This document shows, piece after piece, positions 1-8,110 of a stretch of DNA of 64,000 bases. How positions within the stretch are numbered: the first letter of the stretch is position 1; each line of letters begins with the position of its first letter. Location of the stretch: positions 310,001 to 374,000 of the forward strand of contig NZ_JAPEPO010000002.1 in assembly GCF_026340095.1 (NCBI RefSeq), given 5' to 3'. A model generated the notes under the pieces. That model did no database searches. It was given only the letters and a program-made list of their open reading frames with translations, and was not told the DNA's origin. This DNA comes from Streptomyces sp. NBC_01446. Its GTDB lineage: Bacteria; Actinomycetota; Actinomycetes; Streptomycetales; Streptomycetaceae. A program made the translations under genes and the position numbers.

Positions 1-2
1 AC

Positions 3-1466
3 CGCTACCGCATCGGCGACGCGCTCTTCGAGGTCACACAGCCGCGCGTGACCTGCTACCGCGTGGGCCTGCGCATGGGCGAGCCGCAGATGGCAGCCCT
101 GCTCGTTGCCCACCACCGCCCCGGCTTCTATCTGCGGGTCATCGAGGAAGGGGAGGTGGAGGCGGGACAGGAGATCGTCAAGGTCGCCACCGGCCCCGAG
201 GCGATGACCGTCACGGAGATCGACCAGGTGCTCTATCTGCCAGGGCACACCCGCGCACAGGTCGAACGGGCCCTGCGGATCCCCGCCCTCAGCCCCGGCT
301 GGCGGACATCCATGCAGACCCTGTTGGACCAGGCAGGCAACGAGGCGGCCGGGGCCTCCGGCAGCGCGGGACTGAACACCGCGGCCACCGCCCCACCCCC
401 CGCCTGGCCGGGCTTCCGCCCGCTGACCGTCACCCACATCCAGCCCGAGAGCCGCAGCGTGTTCTCCCTGTCACTGGCCGCCGACGACGGCTCCGATCTG
501 CCCGCCGCACTGCCGGGCCAGTTCCTCACCGTCAAGATTCAGCCCGCGGGAGATGCTGCGCCGCTGATCCGCAGCTACTCGCTGTCCGGGGAACCGGGCA
601 CCGGCACCTACCGCATCAGCGTGAAAGTCGAACCCCACGGCGCGGCCAGCAACCACCTGCGCGCCCACCTACGCACCGGCGACCACCTGGACGCCGCCGC
701 GCCCCGCGGCACCTTCAGCCTGGCCGGCGGCGACAACGCCGTGGTCCTGGTGTCAGCCGGCGTCGGCGTCACCCCCGTACTGGCCATGCTGCACGCACTC
801 GTCCGCGACCGCTCCACCCGACAGGTGTGGTGGCTGCACGGGGCTCGCGACGGCACCGAGCACCCCTTCGCCCAAGAAAGCCGGGCCCTGATCGGGGCAC
901 TCCCCCACGCCCGGTCGACCGTCTACTACAGCAAACCGACCCCCAAGGACCGCCAGGGCTTCGACTACGCGGAGACCGGCCGCCTCTCCGCCGGCCGCAT
1001 CCGCACCCTCGGCCTACCGACCGACGCTGACGCCTACCTGTGCGGCCCCGCAGCCTTCATGGACAGCATCACCAACGCCCTCATCGACGCAGGTCTGGAA
1101 GCGTCCCACGTCCACACCGAGGCCTTCGGCGCGGGCGCCTCCCTCACCCCCGGGATCAAAGACTCCGCGACCGCGGCCGCGCCCCACCTGCCCGCGGGCC
1201 CGGCCGGCACCGGCCCCACGGTGTCCTTCGCGCGCAGCGGACTCAACGTCCCCTGGAACGACACCCAGGACTCCCTGCTCGAACTCGCCGAGGCCTGCGA
1301 CGTCCCCGTCCAGTGGTCGTGCCGCACCGGCGTATGTCACACCTGCGAACTCGCCCTCATGACCGGCGCAGTGGACTACTCACCCGAGCCGGTCGAACCC
1401 CCCGCCGACGGCAACATCCTCATTTGCTGTTCCAAGCCCACCGAAGAGGTCGTCCTGGACCTGTAG
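3..1466 (+). CDS. MOSC-domain / ferredoxin-reductase-like oxidoreductase (5' end outside window)
   Basis: The reading frame is open from base 3, so the gene starts upstream of the window; 487 residues are visible. The first ~100 residues fit the end of a MOSC domain followed by its three-helix extension (YRVGLRMG, FYLRVIEEGEV, EIDQVLYLP). Next come a ferredoxin-reductase FAD-binding barrel (RSYSLSG, FAD-binding RxYS) and an NAD-binding domain (SAGVGVTPVLAML, YLCGPAAFM). The C-terminus is a plant-type 2Fe-2S domain with four cysteines (CRTGVCHTC plus ILICCSKP). Known family: MOSC-flavin-iron-sulfur fusions that move electrons from NAD(P)H to a molybdenum-type or unknown acceptor. Substrate cannot be told from sequence. 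The reading frame is intact to the TAG stop. Confidence 0.9.
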   Translation, partial: RYRIGDALFEVTQPRVTCYRVGLRMGEPQMAALLVAHHRPGFYLRVIEEGEVEAGQEIVKVATGPEAMTVTEIDQVLYLPGHTRAQVERALRIPALSPGWRTSMQTLLDQAGNEAAGASGSAGLNTAATAPPPAWPGFRPLTVTHIQPESRSVFSLSLAADDGSDLPAALPGQFLTVKIQPAGDAAPLIRSYSLSGEPGTGTYRISVKVEPHGAASNHLRAHLRTGDHLDAAAPRGTFSLAGGDNAVVLVSAGVGVTPVLAMLHALVRDRSTRQVWWLHGARDGTEHPFAQESRALIGALPHARSTVYYSKPTPKDRQGFDYAETGRLSAGRIRTLGLPTDADAYLCGPAAFMDSITNALIDAGLEASHVHTEAFGAGASLTPGIKDSATAAAPHLPAGPAGTGPTVSFARSGLNVPWNDTQDSLLELAEACDVPVQWSCRTGVCHTCELALMTGAVDYSPEPVEPPADGNILICCSKPTEEVVLDL

Positions 1467-1572
1467 TTCGCGGCAGGCCCTCCAGGCCGCCACCGGATCT
1501 CGCGGATGGCTTCGTTCACTTCGAGCAGCAGCGTTTGTCTGCTGCTCGAGCAGCGGTTGCGGATCTTGGGGG

Positions 1573-1990
1573 ATGTTCACGCGAAATAGCAGCAGGCGGG
1601 TCGGGTCCGGGTCATCGAGGCGGTCGCCGGTGGGGGCTGCCATCGCGGCCCGGATCGCCCTGCGCCGCGTGCAGGTCTCCCCGCTCGGGGTCACCCGGCG
1701 CGTCACGCCACGCCCGCCGCGGGTCTACCGGGTGAACCCACTGGCCGCAGGTATCGCCGAACTCGCGCACACCATCGGCCGAATGCCCAGGAGCACTAAC
1801 GGCCAGATCTGGGTCTTCGCCCCGGGAATCCTGCTGGTCCTGACCGGCCTCGTCATTGCCGGCCCCTGGCTGACCATGGCTCGAGCCCGCCTCCTGGCCC
1901 GACGCACCAGCCGCCCCGCGCTGCTCGTCGCGGGCCGACGGCTCGCGGACGACCCGAAGGCCGGCTTCCGCGCGGTCAGCGGGCTGGTCG
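1573..1990 (+). pseudogene. ABC transporter permease (FtsX-like) internal fragment
   Basis: The frame encodes VSPLGVTRRVTPRPPRVYR, then a membrane segment (VFAPGILLVLTGLVIAGPWL), then ARRLADDPKAGFRAVSGLV. These are typical of the linker and late transmembrane part of actinobacterial FtsX-type ABC permeases. There is no start of the usual kind, no N-terminal helices, and the frame runs directly into a Ku-like segment at about base 1990. I read it as a truncated internal fragment left by recombination. It has no ATPase partner in the window. Confidence 0.6.
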
Positions 1991-2433
1991 GCCGTCTACG
2001 TCGGCCCCGGCGGCCCGCCGGCCGACCGGCCGTACGCGCTGCTCGTCGAAGCACCAGCCCGCACCGGACAGGTCGGCGTGTGCCAGGTCGCCCTCCGCTC
2101 CCGGGAACGGATCGCACTGTTGCGGCCACGCCACGGCATGCTCATCCTCCAGACGCTGGTCCTGGTCGGGACGAACTGCGCGATCCGGGGGACCTCGCCC
2201 CGTCCGCGCCGGTCACCGACCGGGAGCTGGAGCTCGCCGAGGTGCTGATGCGGTAGTTCACGGGTGTCGAGGTCGACCAGGTCCGGGACGAGTACCGTCA
2301 CGCACTTGAGCAGCTGGTCGAGGCGAAGGTGTCCGGCGGCGAGCCGACCGCGCCGCCCGAGCCCGGGCCGGCGGTGGACTTGATGGCGCGCTGGAGGAGT
2401 CGGTGCGAGCCGCACGCGCACCAGGGCGGCTGA
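1991..2433 (+). pseudogene. Ku-type DNA end-joining protein remnant
   Basis: Ku is the NHEJ end-binding protein that recruits LigD. In frame from ~1991 the sequence reads VYVGPGGPPADRPYALLVEA, then QVALRSRERIALLRPRHG and MLILQTLVL, which match the Ku core. A frameshift near 2165 moves to a second frame reading DELRDPGDLAPSAPVTDRE and LELAEVLMR. An in-frame TAG follows at 2254-2256, and the match continues past it (DEYRHALEQLVEAKVSGGE). The N-terminal half is replaced by the permease fragment. One frameshift, one stop and a missing N-terminus make it a clear pseudogene. Streptomyces often carry several Ku paralogues, so loss here need not abolish NHEJ. Confidence 0.75.
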
Positions 2434-2534
2434 GTAGCTGAGTGGCTGGCGGGACGGCTCGGCGGTACTGCCCCGAGGTGCGGTGATCCTTTGCCGGTGT
2501 CGTTGGCGGCGGAGGAGGCATTGTTCCTGAGCGG

Positions 2535-2600
2535 AGACAGCAGTGACCGGCCGGCGGCCTCTCGCGTGGCAGAAAGCCACGGAGGCCGGCCACCGGCCGG
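2535..2600. terminator. GC-rich hairpin downstream of the DUF6381 gene
   Basis: GACCGGCCGG near 2543 pairs with CCGGCCACCGGCCGG near 2585-2600, with an inner GTGGC/GCCAC stem between. It sits just after the stop of the minus-strand DUF6381 gene. The same structure follows the second copy at 47933-47995, so it travels with the gene. No T tract is visible. Confidence 0.5.
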
Positions 2601-2615
2601 TGTCTGTGCTCGGAA

Positions 2616-2822
2616 CTACCGGTGCGACGAGACCGTCGGGTCGGTGTCCGGCGTGCGGGTGCCGCCTGCGTGCTCGCTCTGCTCCTTGAGCCGGCGGGCC
2701 TGGTCCTTCAGGCGCTGACGCTCCTGCGGGTCAGTGGCGCGTTCCGCGGCCTGTTCGAGGTCCTGGGCCCGGGCACGGGTCTGCTGGGTACGACCGGACT
2801 CGCCTGCAGCGCTCATGATCAC
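2616..2822 (-). CDS. DUF6381-like small charged protein, copy 1
   Basis: 68 residues, almost wholly helical and charged (MSAAGESGRTQQTRARAQD, ATDPQERQRLKDQARRLKEQ). It fits the small Streptomyces proteins grouped as DUF6381, whose function is unknown. A second copy at 48017 is ~85% identical, with conserved bases on both sides. The start ATG-ATC-ATG lies after a good AGGAG-type ribosome site on the minus strand (ACTCCTTGG at 2821-2829). The intact frame in both copies argues that the protein is functional. The first or second ATG could be the start. Confidence 0.75.
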   Translation of the reverse strand: MIMSAAGESGRTQQTRARAQDLEQAAERATDPQERQRLKDQARRLKEQSEHAGGTRTPDTDPTVSSHR

Positions 2823-3039
2823 TCCTTGGGTGATGGGGAAGAGCGGGCCACATCAGAGAAACAGGCCCCGCCACCCTCTGCATCTCGATCAATCACCCAC
2901 TGTTATCTGTGCCGTTGGAAGGCGTGCGCGGAATGGCTTGCGTGCCGGATCCTGCTCGCGTTGTGGCGTGTCTCGCTCAGTGGCTCCCATCCCACGGGAT
3001 CGGATACGACACGGTCGACGTCGGCCGGGGACGCGGCCT

Positions 3040-3802
3040 GTCCCAGTCCGGGTTCCTCGCCGACGATTCGGGCACGCCGCGCCCGACCGTGCTCTTCCAC
3101 GGCCGATACGACTCCACTCTCGAGGAGGACTATTTGCGCTGGCCGCAGGCGCGCTGCGGCGCGGCTACAACGTCATCGCGTTCGACGGCCCCGGACAGGG
3201 CAGCACCGTCCGCGAGCAGGGCCTGCACTTTAGGCCGGACTGGGAGGCCGTGGTCACCCCGGTCGTCGACTTCGCGCTCACCGTGCCCGAGGCGGACACT
3301 GATCGACTGGCGCTGATCGGCATGAGCCTCGGCGGCTACCTCGCCGCGAGGGCGGCCGCCTTCGAGCACCGCATCGCCGCCAGCGTGCTGTACGACGGCG
3401 TCTACGACCTTCACGAAGTCATGGCCACAACCGCCAGCCGAGCCGCTTCGATGCCCGGCGGTCTGGAAGCGCTGATGGCGCAGAACACCATGGCGCGGTG
3501 GGTGGTGCGCAACGGCCTGTAGACCTTCGGCGTGTCCGACTTCGACGAGCTGGTCAAGGCAACCGAGGCGTACACCATGGCGGGTATCGCCGACTGCATC
3601 ACCTGCCCGACGCTCGTGCTGAAGCCGAGAACGACCAGTTCTTCACCGGGCAGCCACAGCGCCTCCTGGATGAGTTGACCTGCGAGAAGAAGCTGATCTT
3701 CTACCGGGAGGACGAAGGCGCCGCGAGCACTGCCACGAGGGTGCGATGTTCCTGTTCCACCAGCGCACCTTCGACTGGCTCGACACCGTACTCGCCAGCT
3801 GA
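3040..3802 (+). pseudogene. alpha/beta hydrolase, multiply frameshifted
   Basis: Pieces of one alpha/beta hydrolase can be followed through three frames. TVLFHGRYDSTLEEDY comes first, then after a frameshift near 3140 GYNVIAFDGPGQGS and the nucleophile elbow LIGMSLGGYLA (Ser). A TAG interrupts at 3520-3522 before TFGVSDFDELVKATEAYTMA. Another shift gives EAENDQFFTGQPQRLL, and a last shift gives HCHEGAMFLFHQRTFDWLD and the final stop. HCHEGA supplies the catalytic His region of the BAAT/dipeptidyl-like hydrolases. At least three indels and one stop mean it cannot make a full enzyme. The native start is not obvious; ~2909 is also possible. Confidence 0.75.
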
Positions 3803-3919
3803 CCTGGTCTCGGAGCGGCGCCGTCCTGGGCGGCATTCAGAATGTCGGAGCCGGCAGGACCCAGGTGGAGGCGGCTTCCGCAGCACTGAAGCTTCCCGGT
3901 GATCTTGGATACTCGATAC

Positions 3920-4030
3920 CTACGCCACAAGGGCGTGTTCATGTTCGAGGCGCTGCCGGGTTCCAGCGGGGTGAGGTAGCCCCAGCGCGGACGTCGCCGT
4001 AGACGCTGCCGGTTGGAGAAGGCCTCGACG
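3920..4030 (-). pseudogene. IS3-family OrfB C-terminal fragment
   Basis: The minus strand reads AFSNRQRLRRRPRWGYLTPLE, then with one frameshift a tail RQRLEHEHALVA and stop. NRxRxHxxxGYLTPxE is the C-terminal signature of IS3 OrfB integrases. A matching tail lies at 48665-48790 beside the other DUF6381 copy, so this fragment is part of the duplicated segment. Confidence 0.6.
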
Positions 4031-4329
4031 AGCCCTGGTCCTGGAGGCAGCCTCCATGCTGCTCTTGGCCTCGGCGCACAGCGCCGGCCCGCTCATCGCT
4101 GCCCGCATCCTGCAAGAGGCTGCCACGGGCGGCCACCAGCGCCGCGGGTGCCGCCCTCCTCGACCTCGAGGACCACCGCCATCCCGGCCGGTCCGCCCTG
4201 ACCAACAGCATCGACCTCCTCGCCGACATGGCCGCCGGCGTACTGCTCTCCACCCTGCTCGTCCGCTTCGCCTCCGCTCCCACGTCCACTGTGTACGTAC
4301 TCCTGGGCGGCACTCCTCGACGCCCCAGG

Positions 4330-4510
4330 CGAGCGCAGGCTGTGCCAGGGCCTATACGGCTTCATCAACTCCGTTTTGCAGAGGCCGATCTGGGACTCCA
4401 TGAGGGCGTTGTCCAGGGCGGCGCGGACGGTTCCGATCGCGACATCGAATGCCGGCGTCGAGGCGGTGGGCGGCGAACGCGATGGACGTGTGCTGGGCGG
4501 ATTCAACCGG
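4330..4510 (-). pseudogene. IS3-family OrfB catalytic-core fragment
   Basis: On the minus strand, in two frames, the sequence reads QHTSIAFAAHRLDAGI then FDVAIGTVRAALDNALMESQ and IGLCKTELMKPYRPW. This is the DDE core of IS3 OrfB: QYTS, then DNAxxES with the catalytic Glu. The usual GD before AYDNA has become RA. Both ends are missing. The stretch between this and the 3920 fragment (4050-4290) has a protein-like plus-strand frame (SALTNSIDLLADMAAG) that I do not recognise. Confidence 0.6.
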
Positions 4511-4756
4511 TCGTCGCAACACCTCGACTGCGGAGGTGTGACGGGCAGGCCGGCAGGGTGGGTGAAGGAGCTGACAGGTAGGTCTCCGATGAAGTCACCG
4601 GGGGCGCCGTCGTTGCGGCGGGACATCACTCGGGCAGCCCGTATGGGGTTCGTTCGCGAAGAGCCAGCCTGCACGCCGCGACCGTCTGCTCACTCAACGG
4701 CTATTGCTACGGTGGCAGCGCCGAAGGTTCCCTGAGCGTGAAGCACCGTCTGCGCG

Positions 4757-4963
4757 CTAGTTGTCCGACGGGATGCGTGCGGCGATCTCGCGGGCGAACC
4801 AGTCCGCCTCCTGCGACAACTCGTCCGCCCCTTCGCTCGCGATGAGTTGGAGCAGGCGCAGCAGGTCGTGGGCTTCGTCGAGGGTGAGAATCGCCAGACG
4901 CCGCGCTGCGTCGTCCTGAGCCGGGATGAGGTCCGCGACAGCGGTGTGCTCGTTTGCATCCAT
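4757..4963 (-). CDS. small hypothetical protein, helical
   Basis: 68 residues with no recognised family (MDANEHTAVADLIPAQDD, LDEAHDLLRLLQLIASEG, ADWFAREIAARIPSDN). It is acidic, predicted helical and has no membrane segment. Codon use has the GC-rich third position of real genes. It sits alone between IS remnants and the toxin-antitoxin fusion. The ATG at 4963 is the only good start; its ribosome site is weak. Confidence 0.55.
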   Translation of the reverse strand: MDANEHTAVADLIPAQDDAARRLAILTLDEAHDLLRLLQLIASEGADELSQEADWFAREIAARIPSDN

Positions 4964-5227
4964 GCTCGCTTCAACGCGTTCCGACGCTCAAGGTTACATC
5001 GAGCGTTGCGGACCACCCGAAGGGCAGACAACGGCGCATCGCGCGACGGTGCTGTGAGAGCCGCTCGGGGTGTGGGACGAATGCCGGCTGTCGACGGCGG
5101 GAAGATCAGCCGGCCCGGAATCCGGCTCGGGAGGCACCGGCGTGGTAGTCACCGACGAGATGCGCCAGCGTGGACCGCTCCTCGGGTCAGCTGCGAGGGG
5201 CCAGGACGTCACCCTCGGGTTCCACGG

Positions 5228-5908
5228 TCAGTGGAAGCCGTGCATGCCGGGCGAGTTGATGTCGACAGTGACGATGCCGGGCGGATATCGGTGCTCGTCC
5301 TCGGTGAGCAGGATCGACATGCCGGTGAACTCCGCGCGAGGCAGGGCGCAGTACAGGGCGTGGCAGGTGTCGGGGCTGCCGTAGCCGTCGCGGATCATCG
5401 CTGCGACGGTGGCGGCGGCCATGGTGTCGAGCGGCTCGACGACGACGGAGGAGAACGCCAGGACGCGGCGGTGCAGGTGTTCCTCTTCGGCTTCGGCCTG
5501 CATCAGACTCAGGGCGGGGATGCGGAGCTGGTCGCCTGGAGTGGTGGCCATGTTGCCGGCGAGCAGGTTCAGCGCCTTGTGCCCGGTTGCGAGGGCCTTG
5601 ACGGCGCCGGTGTCGAGGATGATCACGCGGCAGTGTCCCGGGTGGTGCGGGCCTTTCTCGGCGGCAATCTTGTAGATGTTGCCGAGGACATCGGGGGCCT
5701 GGTCGAACTCCTCGTCACTCAGGTCGATCCCGATCTGGCGCCGAACGACCTCGCGATCCGCGGCCAGCCGCTCCGCGCGCTGCGCCGCGGTCGGCTGCTC
5801 GGCGGCGAGAGCCTCGACCAGCTGCCCCAAGCTCAGGCCCCGCTCCCGGGCCAGCTCGGCCAAATGATCACAGACTTCACGCGACACCTGAATCGTCGTC
5901 GTTGCCAT
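5228..5908 (-). CDS. fused RHH antitoxin - PIN toxin protein
   Basis: 226 residues. Residues 1-35 (TTIQVSREVCDHLAELARER, then LSLGQLVEAL) look like a ribbon-helix-helix DNA-binding domain, followed by a helical toxin-contact region to ~90. Residues 95-220 form a PIN ribonuclease domain: Asp99 in IILDTGAV, Glu139/141 in LMQAEAEEE, Asp180 in GYGSPDTCHAL and Asp204 in LTEDEHRY give all the expected acidic metal ligands. In known VapBC-type pairs these are two genes; here the antitoxin frame reads through KGPHHPGHCR straight into the toxin with no stop. Family knowledge: PIN toxins cut RNA and the antitoxin represses and blocks. The fusion could be a self-inhibited protein, or a recent one-base event. 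No strong ribosome site precedes the ATG. Confidence 0.8.
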   Translation of the reverse strand: MATTTIQVSREVCDHLAELARERGLSLGQLVEALAAEQPTAAQRAERLAADREVVRRQIGIDLSDEEFDQAPDVLGNIYKIAAEKGPHHPGHCRVIILDTGAVKALATGHKALNLLAGNMATTPGDQLRIPALSLMQAEAEEEHLHRRVLAFSSVVVEPLDTMAAATVAAMIRDGYGSPDTCHALYCALPRAEFTGMSILLTEDEHRYPPGIVTVDINSPGMHGFH

Positions 5909-6340
5909 AGAGCAACTAGAGATCAGCTACAGCCCAGGCGAGTCGGGGTGCCTCGCCACCGAGCCGCTTCAAGTGAGGTCCTCAAGCAGGTCGAGGAGGT
6001 CGCGCTCAGCAGGCAGGGGCGGGCGCCGGCAAGCGTGAGGCGGGGCAGTCCGTGCTCGAGGTGGACGTTCAAGTTGTCCCGGAGAGGTGTTCCGAGGTGC
6101 TGGTGGGCGGCGATCCATTCGGTCACGGCCACGGATCCGGCGACCCGCCGCGCCGGGTAACTGCGCGATGCCCGGCGCATTGCGGCGGCGCTGCTGGGGC
6201 CGGACGTCGCGGGTTCCGCCGGCCCGACGGACGGGATCGCCTGAGTACGCGTACTCACCTCCCCTGAGGTGCTCGCCCCTGCTGACCCCGGCCGGCCCTC
6301 GACACACTGACCTCCCGCACTCCCCGACGAAGAGGTCCTG
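5909..6340. other. 432-bp divergent intergenic region
   Basis: This lies between the toxin-antitoxin fusion (minus) and the GNAT-aminotransferase gene (plus). A minus-strand frame at about 5950-6200 looks protein-like (VAVTEWIAAHQHLGTPLRD, LEHGLPRLTLAGARPC) but has no recognised family and no convincing start. A perfect palindrome at 6242-6257 is listed separately. The 3' end has the expected promoter space for the plus-strand operon. Confidence 0.4.
6242..6257. promoter_or_regulatory. perfect 16-bp palindrome, probable operator
   Basis: TGAGTACGCGTACTCA is identical to its own reverse complement. It lies 84 bases upstream of the start of the GNAT-aminotransferase fusion, where a repressor or activator dimer would act. 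No regulator gene lies next to the operon, so the cognate protein is unknown. Confidence 0.55.
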
Positions 6341-8110
6341 ATGAGCCGTCCCCTGAGCCTGCGTCCCGCCACCGCGGACGACCTTCCCTGGATCCACGAA
6401 CTGCGGCACCGGGTCTACGCGCAGGAGTTGGGCCAGCACGCGCCCAATGCCGAGGGGCGGCTGGTCGACGGGCTCGACGGCGACAATGTCTACCTGGTCG
6501 CGGCTCGCGGCCCGGTCCGTGTCGGGTTCGTCAGCGTGACGCCGCCGTGGGTGGGACGGTACGGGCTCGACAAGTATTTGACTCGCGCGGAACTGCCGCT
6601 CCTCGACGAGGCCGGTGTCTTCGAGGTGCGCCTGCTCACCGTCGAGCCCGACGCGCGGGCCGGTGCGGCGGGTGCCCTTCTGATGTACGCGGCGCTGCGC
6701 TGGATCGCGTCCCGGGGCGGGCGGTGGGTGGTGGCGATGGGCCGCGCCGACCTGGTCGGCATGTACCGGGCGGCGGGCCTGCAACCCGTGGGCCGTACCG
6801 TCCGCAGCGGCGCGGTCGAATACGAGGTGCTCACCGGAGAGGTGGCGGAGCTGACGCGGGGCACGACGGGCCGGCACGCCGCGACCGTGACCCGGCTGGC
6901 GGCCAGCGTGGACTGGCGGCTGGACTCGTCGTTCGCGCCCCGGCCGGACGGCTGCGAGCACGGCGGGGCCTCGTTCACCGCGATCGGCACGGACTTCCGC
7001 AGCCTGGATCGGCGGCTCGAGGTGGTCGCGGCCGACGTGCTCGACGCCTGGTTCGCGCCCGCCCCCGGTGCCCGCGCGGCGCTCGCAAAGGACACCGGGT
7101 GGGTTGCCCGTACCTCTCCACCGACCAGCGCGGAGGGTCTGCTCGCGGAGATCGCCGCCGCCCGCGGCTTGCCCGCGCAGACGCTCGCTGTCGGCGCCGG
7201 ATCCTCCGACCTGATCTTCCGGGCCTTCGGCCGGTGGTTGACACCGGCGAGCCGGGTCTTGCTGATGGACCCGGGGTACGGCGAGTACGCCCATGTCACC
7301 GAGCGGGTGATCGGCTGCCGCGTGGACCGGTTCCGGCTGCGGCGCGAGGAGGGCTGGCGGATCGATCCAAAGCGGCTGTCGGCGGTCGTCGCGGCCGGGG
7401 AGTACGACCTCGTGGTCGTGGTCAACCCGAACAACCCCACCGGCCGCCACGCGCCGGCCGCCGAGCTGCGCGCGGTGATCGCCACCGCGCCGGCCCGGAC
7501 CCGCTGGTGGATCGACGAGGCGTACCTCGGGTACGTCGATCCCGCCGAGTCGCTCGCCCCGTTCGCCGCGACCGACCCGCGGGCAGTGGTCTGCACCTCG
7601 ATGTCGAAGACGTACGCCCTGTCCGGCGTCCGGGCCGCTTACCTGGTTGCCGAGCCGGAGACAGCGGCGGAGGTACGCCGGTGGACGCCGCCGTGGGCAG
7701 TCGGGCTGCCTGCCCGGCTCGCCGCCGTGGCGGCCCTGCGCGACCCGGCCTACTACGCCGACCGGCTGCGGCACACACACGGGCTGCGCCGGCAACTCGC
7801 CTCGGATCTGGCCGGGGTGGACGCGTCCGTCCTGGTCGAGGAGTCGGTCGCGAACTTCCTTTTGCTGACCCTGCCGCCGGGCGGACCGAGCGCCGCCGCC
7901 CTGGTCGCCGCATGCCGACGCCACGACGTGTATCTACGCGACCTGTCGCCGCTCTCCGCCGCCTACGAGGGCCGCACCGTGCGCGTCGCGGTCCGCGACA
8001 CCGCGGAGAACGCGCGCATCGTCGCCGCGTACCGGGCCGCCCTCACCACCCTGCGCACCGCCTCCGCCGCCCCTGCCGGGTCTGCCCCCGCCGCCGGACT
8101 CGCCAGGTGA
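6341..8110 (+). CDS. GNAT acyltransferase - PLP aminotransferase (class I/II) fusion
   Basis: 589 residues. Residues ~5-165 form a GNAT-like domain (ATADDLPWIHELRHRVYAQE, FEVRLLTVEPDARAGAAGAL). Residues ~215-575 form a fold-type I aminotransferase resembling histidinol-phosphate aminotransferase: GAGSSDLIF (PLP phosphate loop), VVVNPNNPTGR, RWWIDEAYLGY (Asp pairing with the pyridine N) and TSMSKTYALSGVRAAYL with the Schiff-base lysine. All key residues are present. The stop overlaps the GTG of the CdsA-like gene by four bases (GTGA), so the two are translationally coupled. GAAGAGGT before the ATG is the ribosome site. Inference: the pair may build an amino-containing lipid head group or an acylated amino product; substrate is unknown. 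Confidence 0.85.
   Translation: MSRPLSLRPATADDLPWIHELRHRVYAQELGQHAPNAEGRLVDGLDGDNVYLVAARGPVRVGFVSVTPPWVGRYGLDKYLTRAELPLLDEAGVFEVRLLTVEPDARAGAAGALLMYAALRWIASRGGRWVVAMGRADLVGMYRAAGLQPVGRTVRSGAVEYEVLTGEVAELTRGTTGRHAATVTRLAASVDWRLDSSFAPRPDGCEHGGASFTAIGTDFRSLDRRLEVVAADVLDAWFAPAPGARAALAKDTGWVARTSPPTSAEGLLAEIAAARGLPAQTLAVGAGSSDLIFRAFGRWLTPASRVLLMDPGYGEYAHVTERVIGCRVDRFRLRREEGWRIDPKRLSAVVAAGEYDLVVVVNPNNPTGRHAPAAELRAVIATAPARTRWWIDEAYLGYVDPAESLAPFAATDPRAVVCTSMSKTYALSGVRAAYLVAEPETAAEVRRWTPPWAVGLPARLAAVAALRDPAYYADRLRHTHGLRRQLASDLAGVDASVLVEESVANFLLLTLPPGGPSAAALVAACRRHDVYLRDLSPLSAAYEGRTVRVAVRDTAENARIVAAYRAALTTLRTASAAPAGSAPAAGLAR

Noticed and set aside
5969..7924. 651-residue minus-strand open frame opposite the GNAT-aminotransferase gene
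   Set aside because: It is Arg/Gly-rich with no family features; the plus strand has two clear domains with all catalytic residues. It is a GC-bias shadow.
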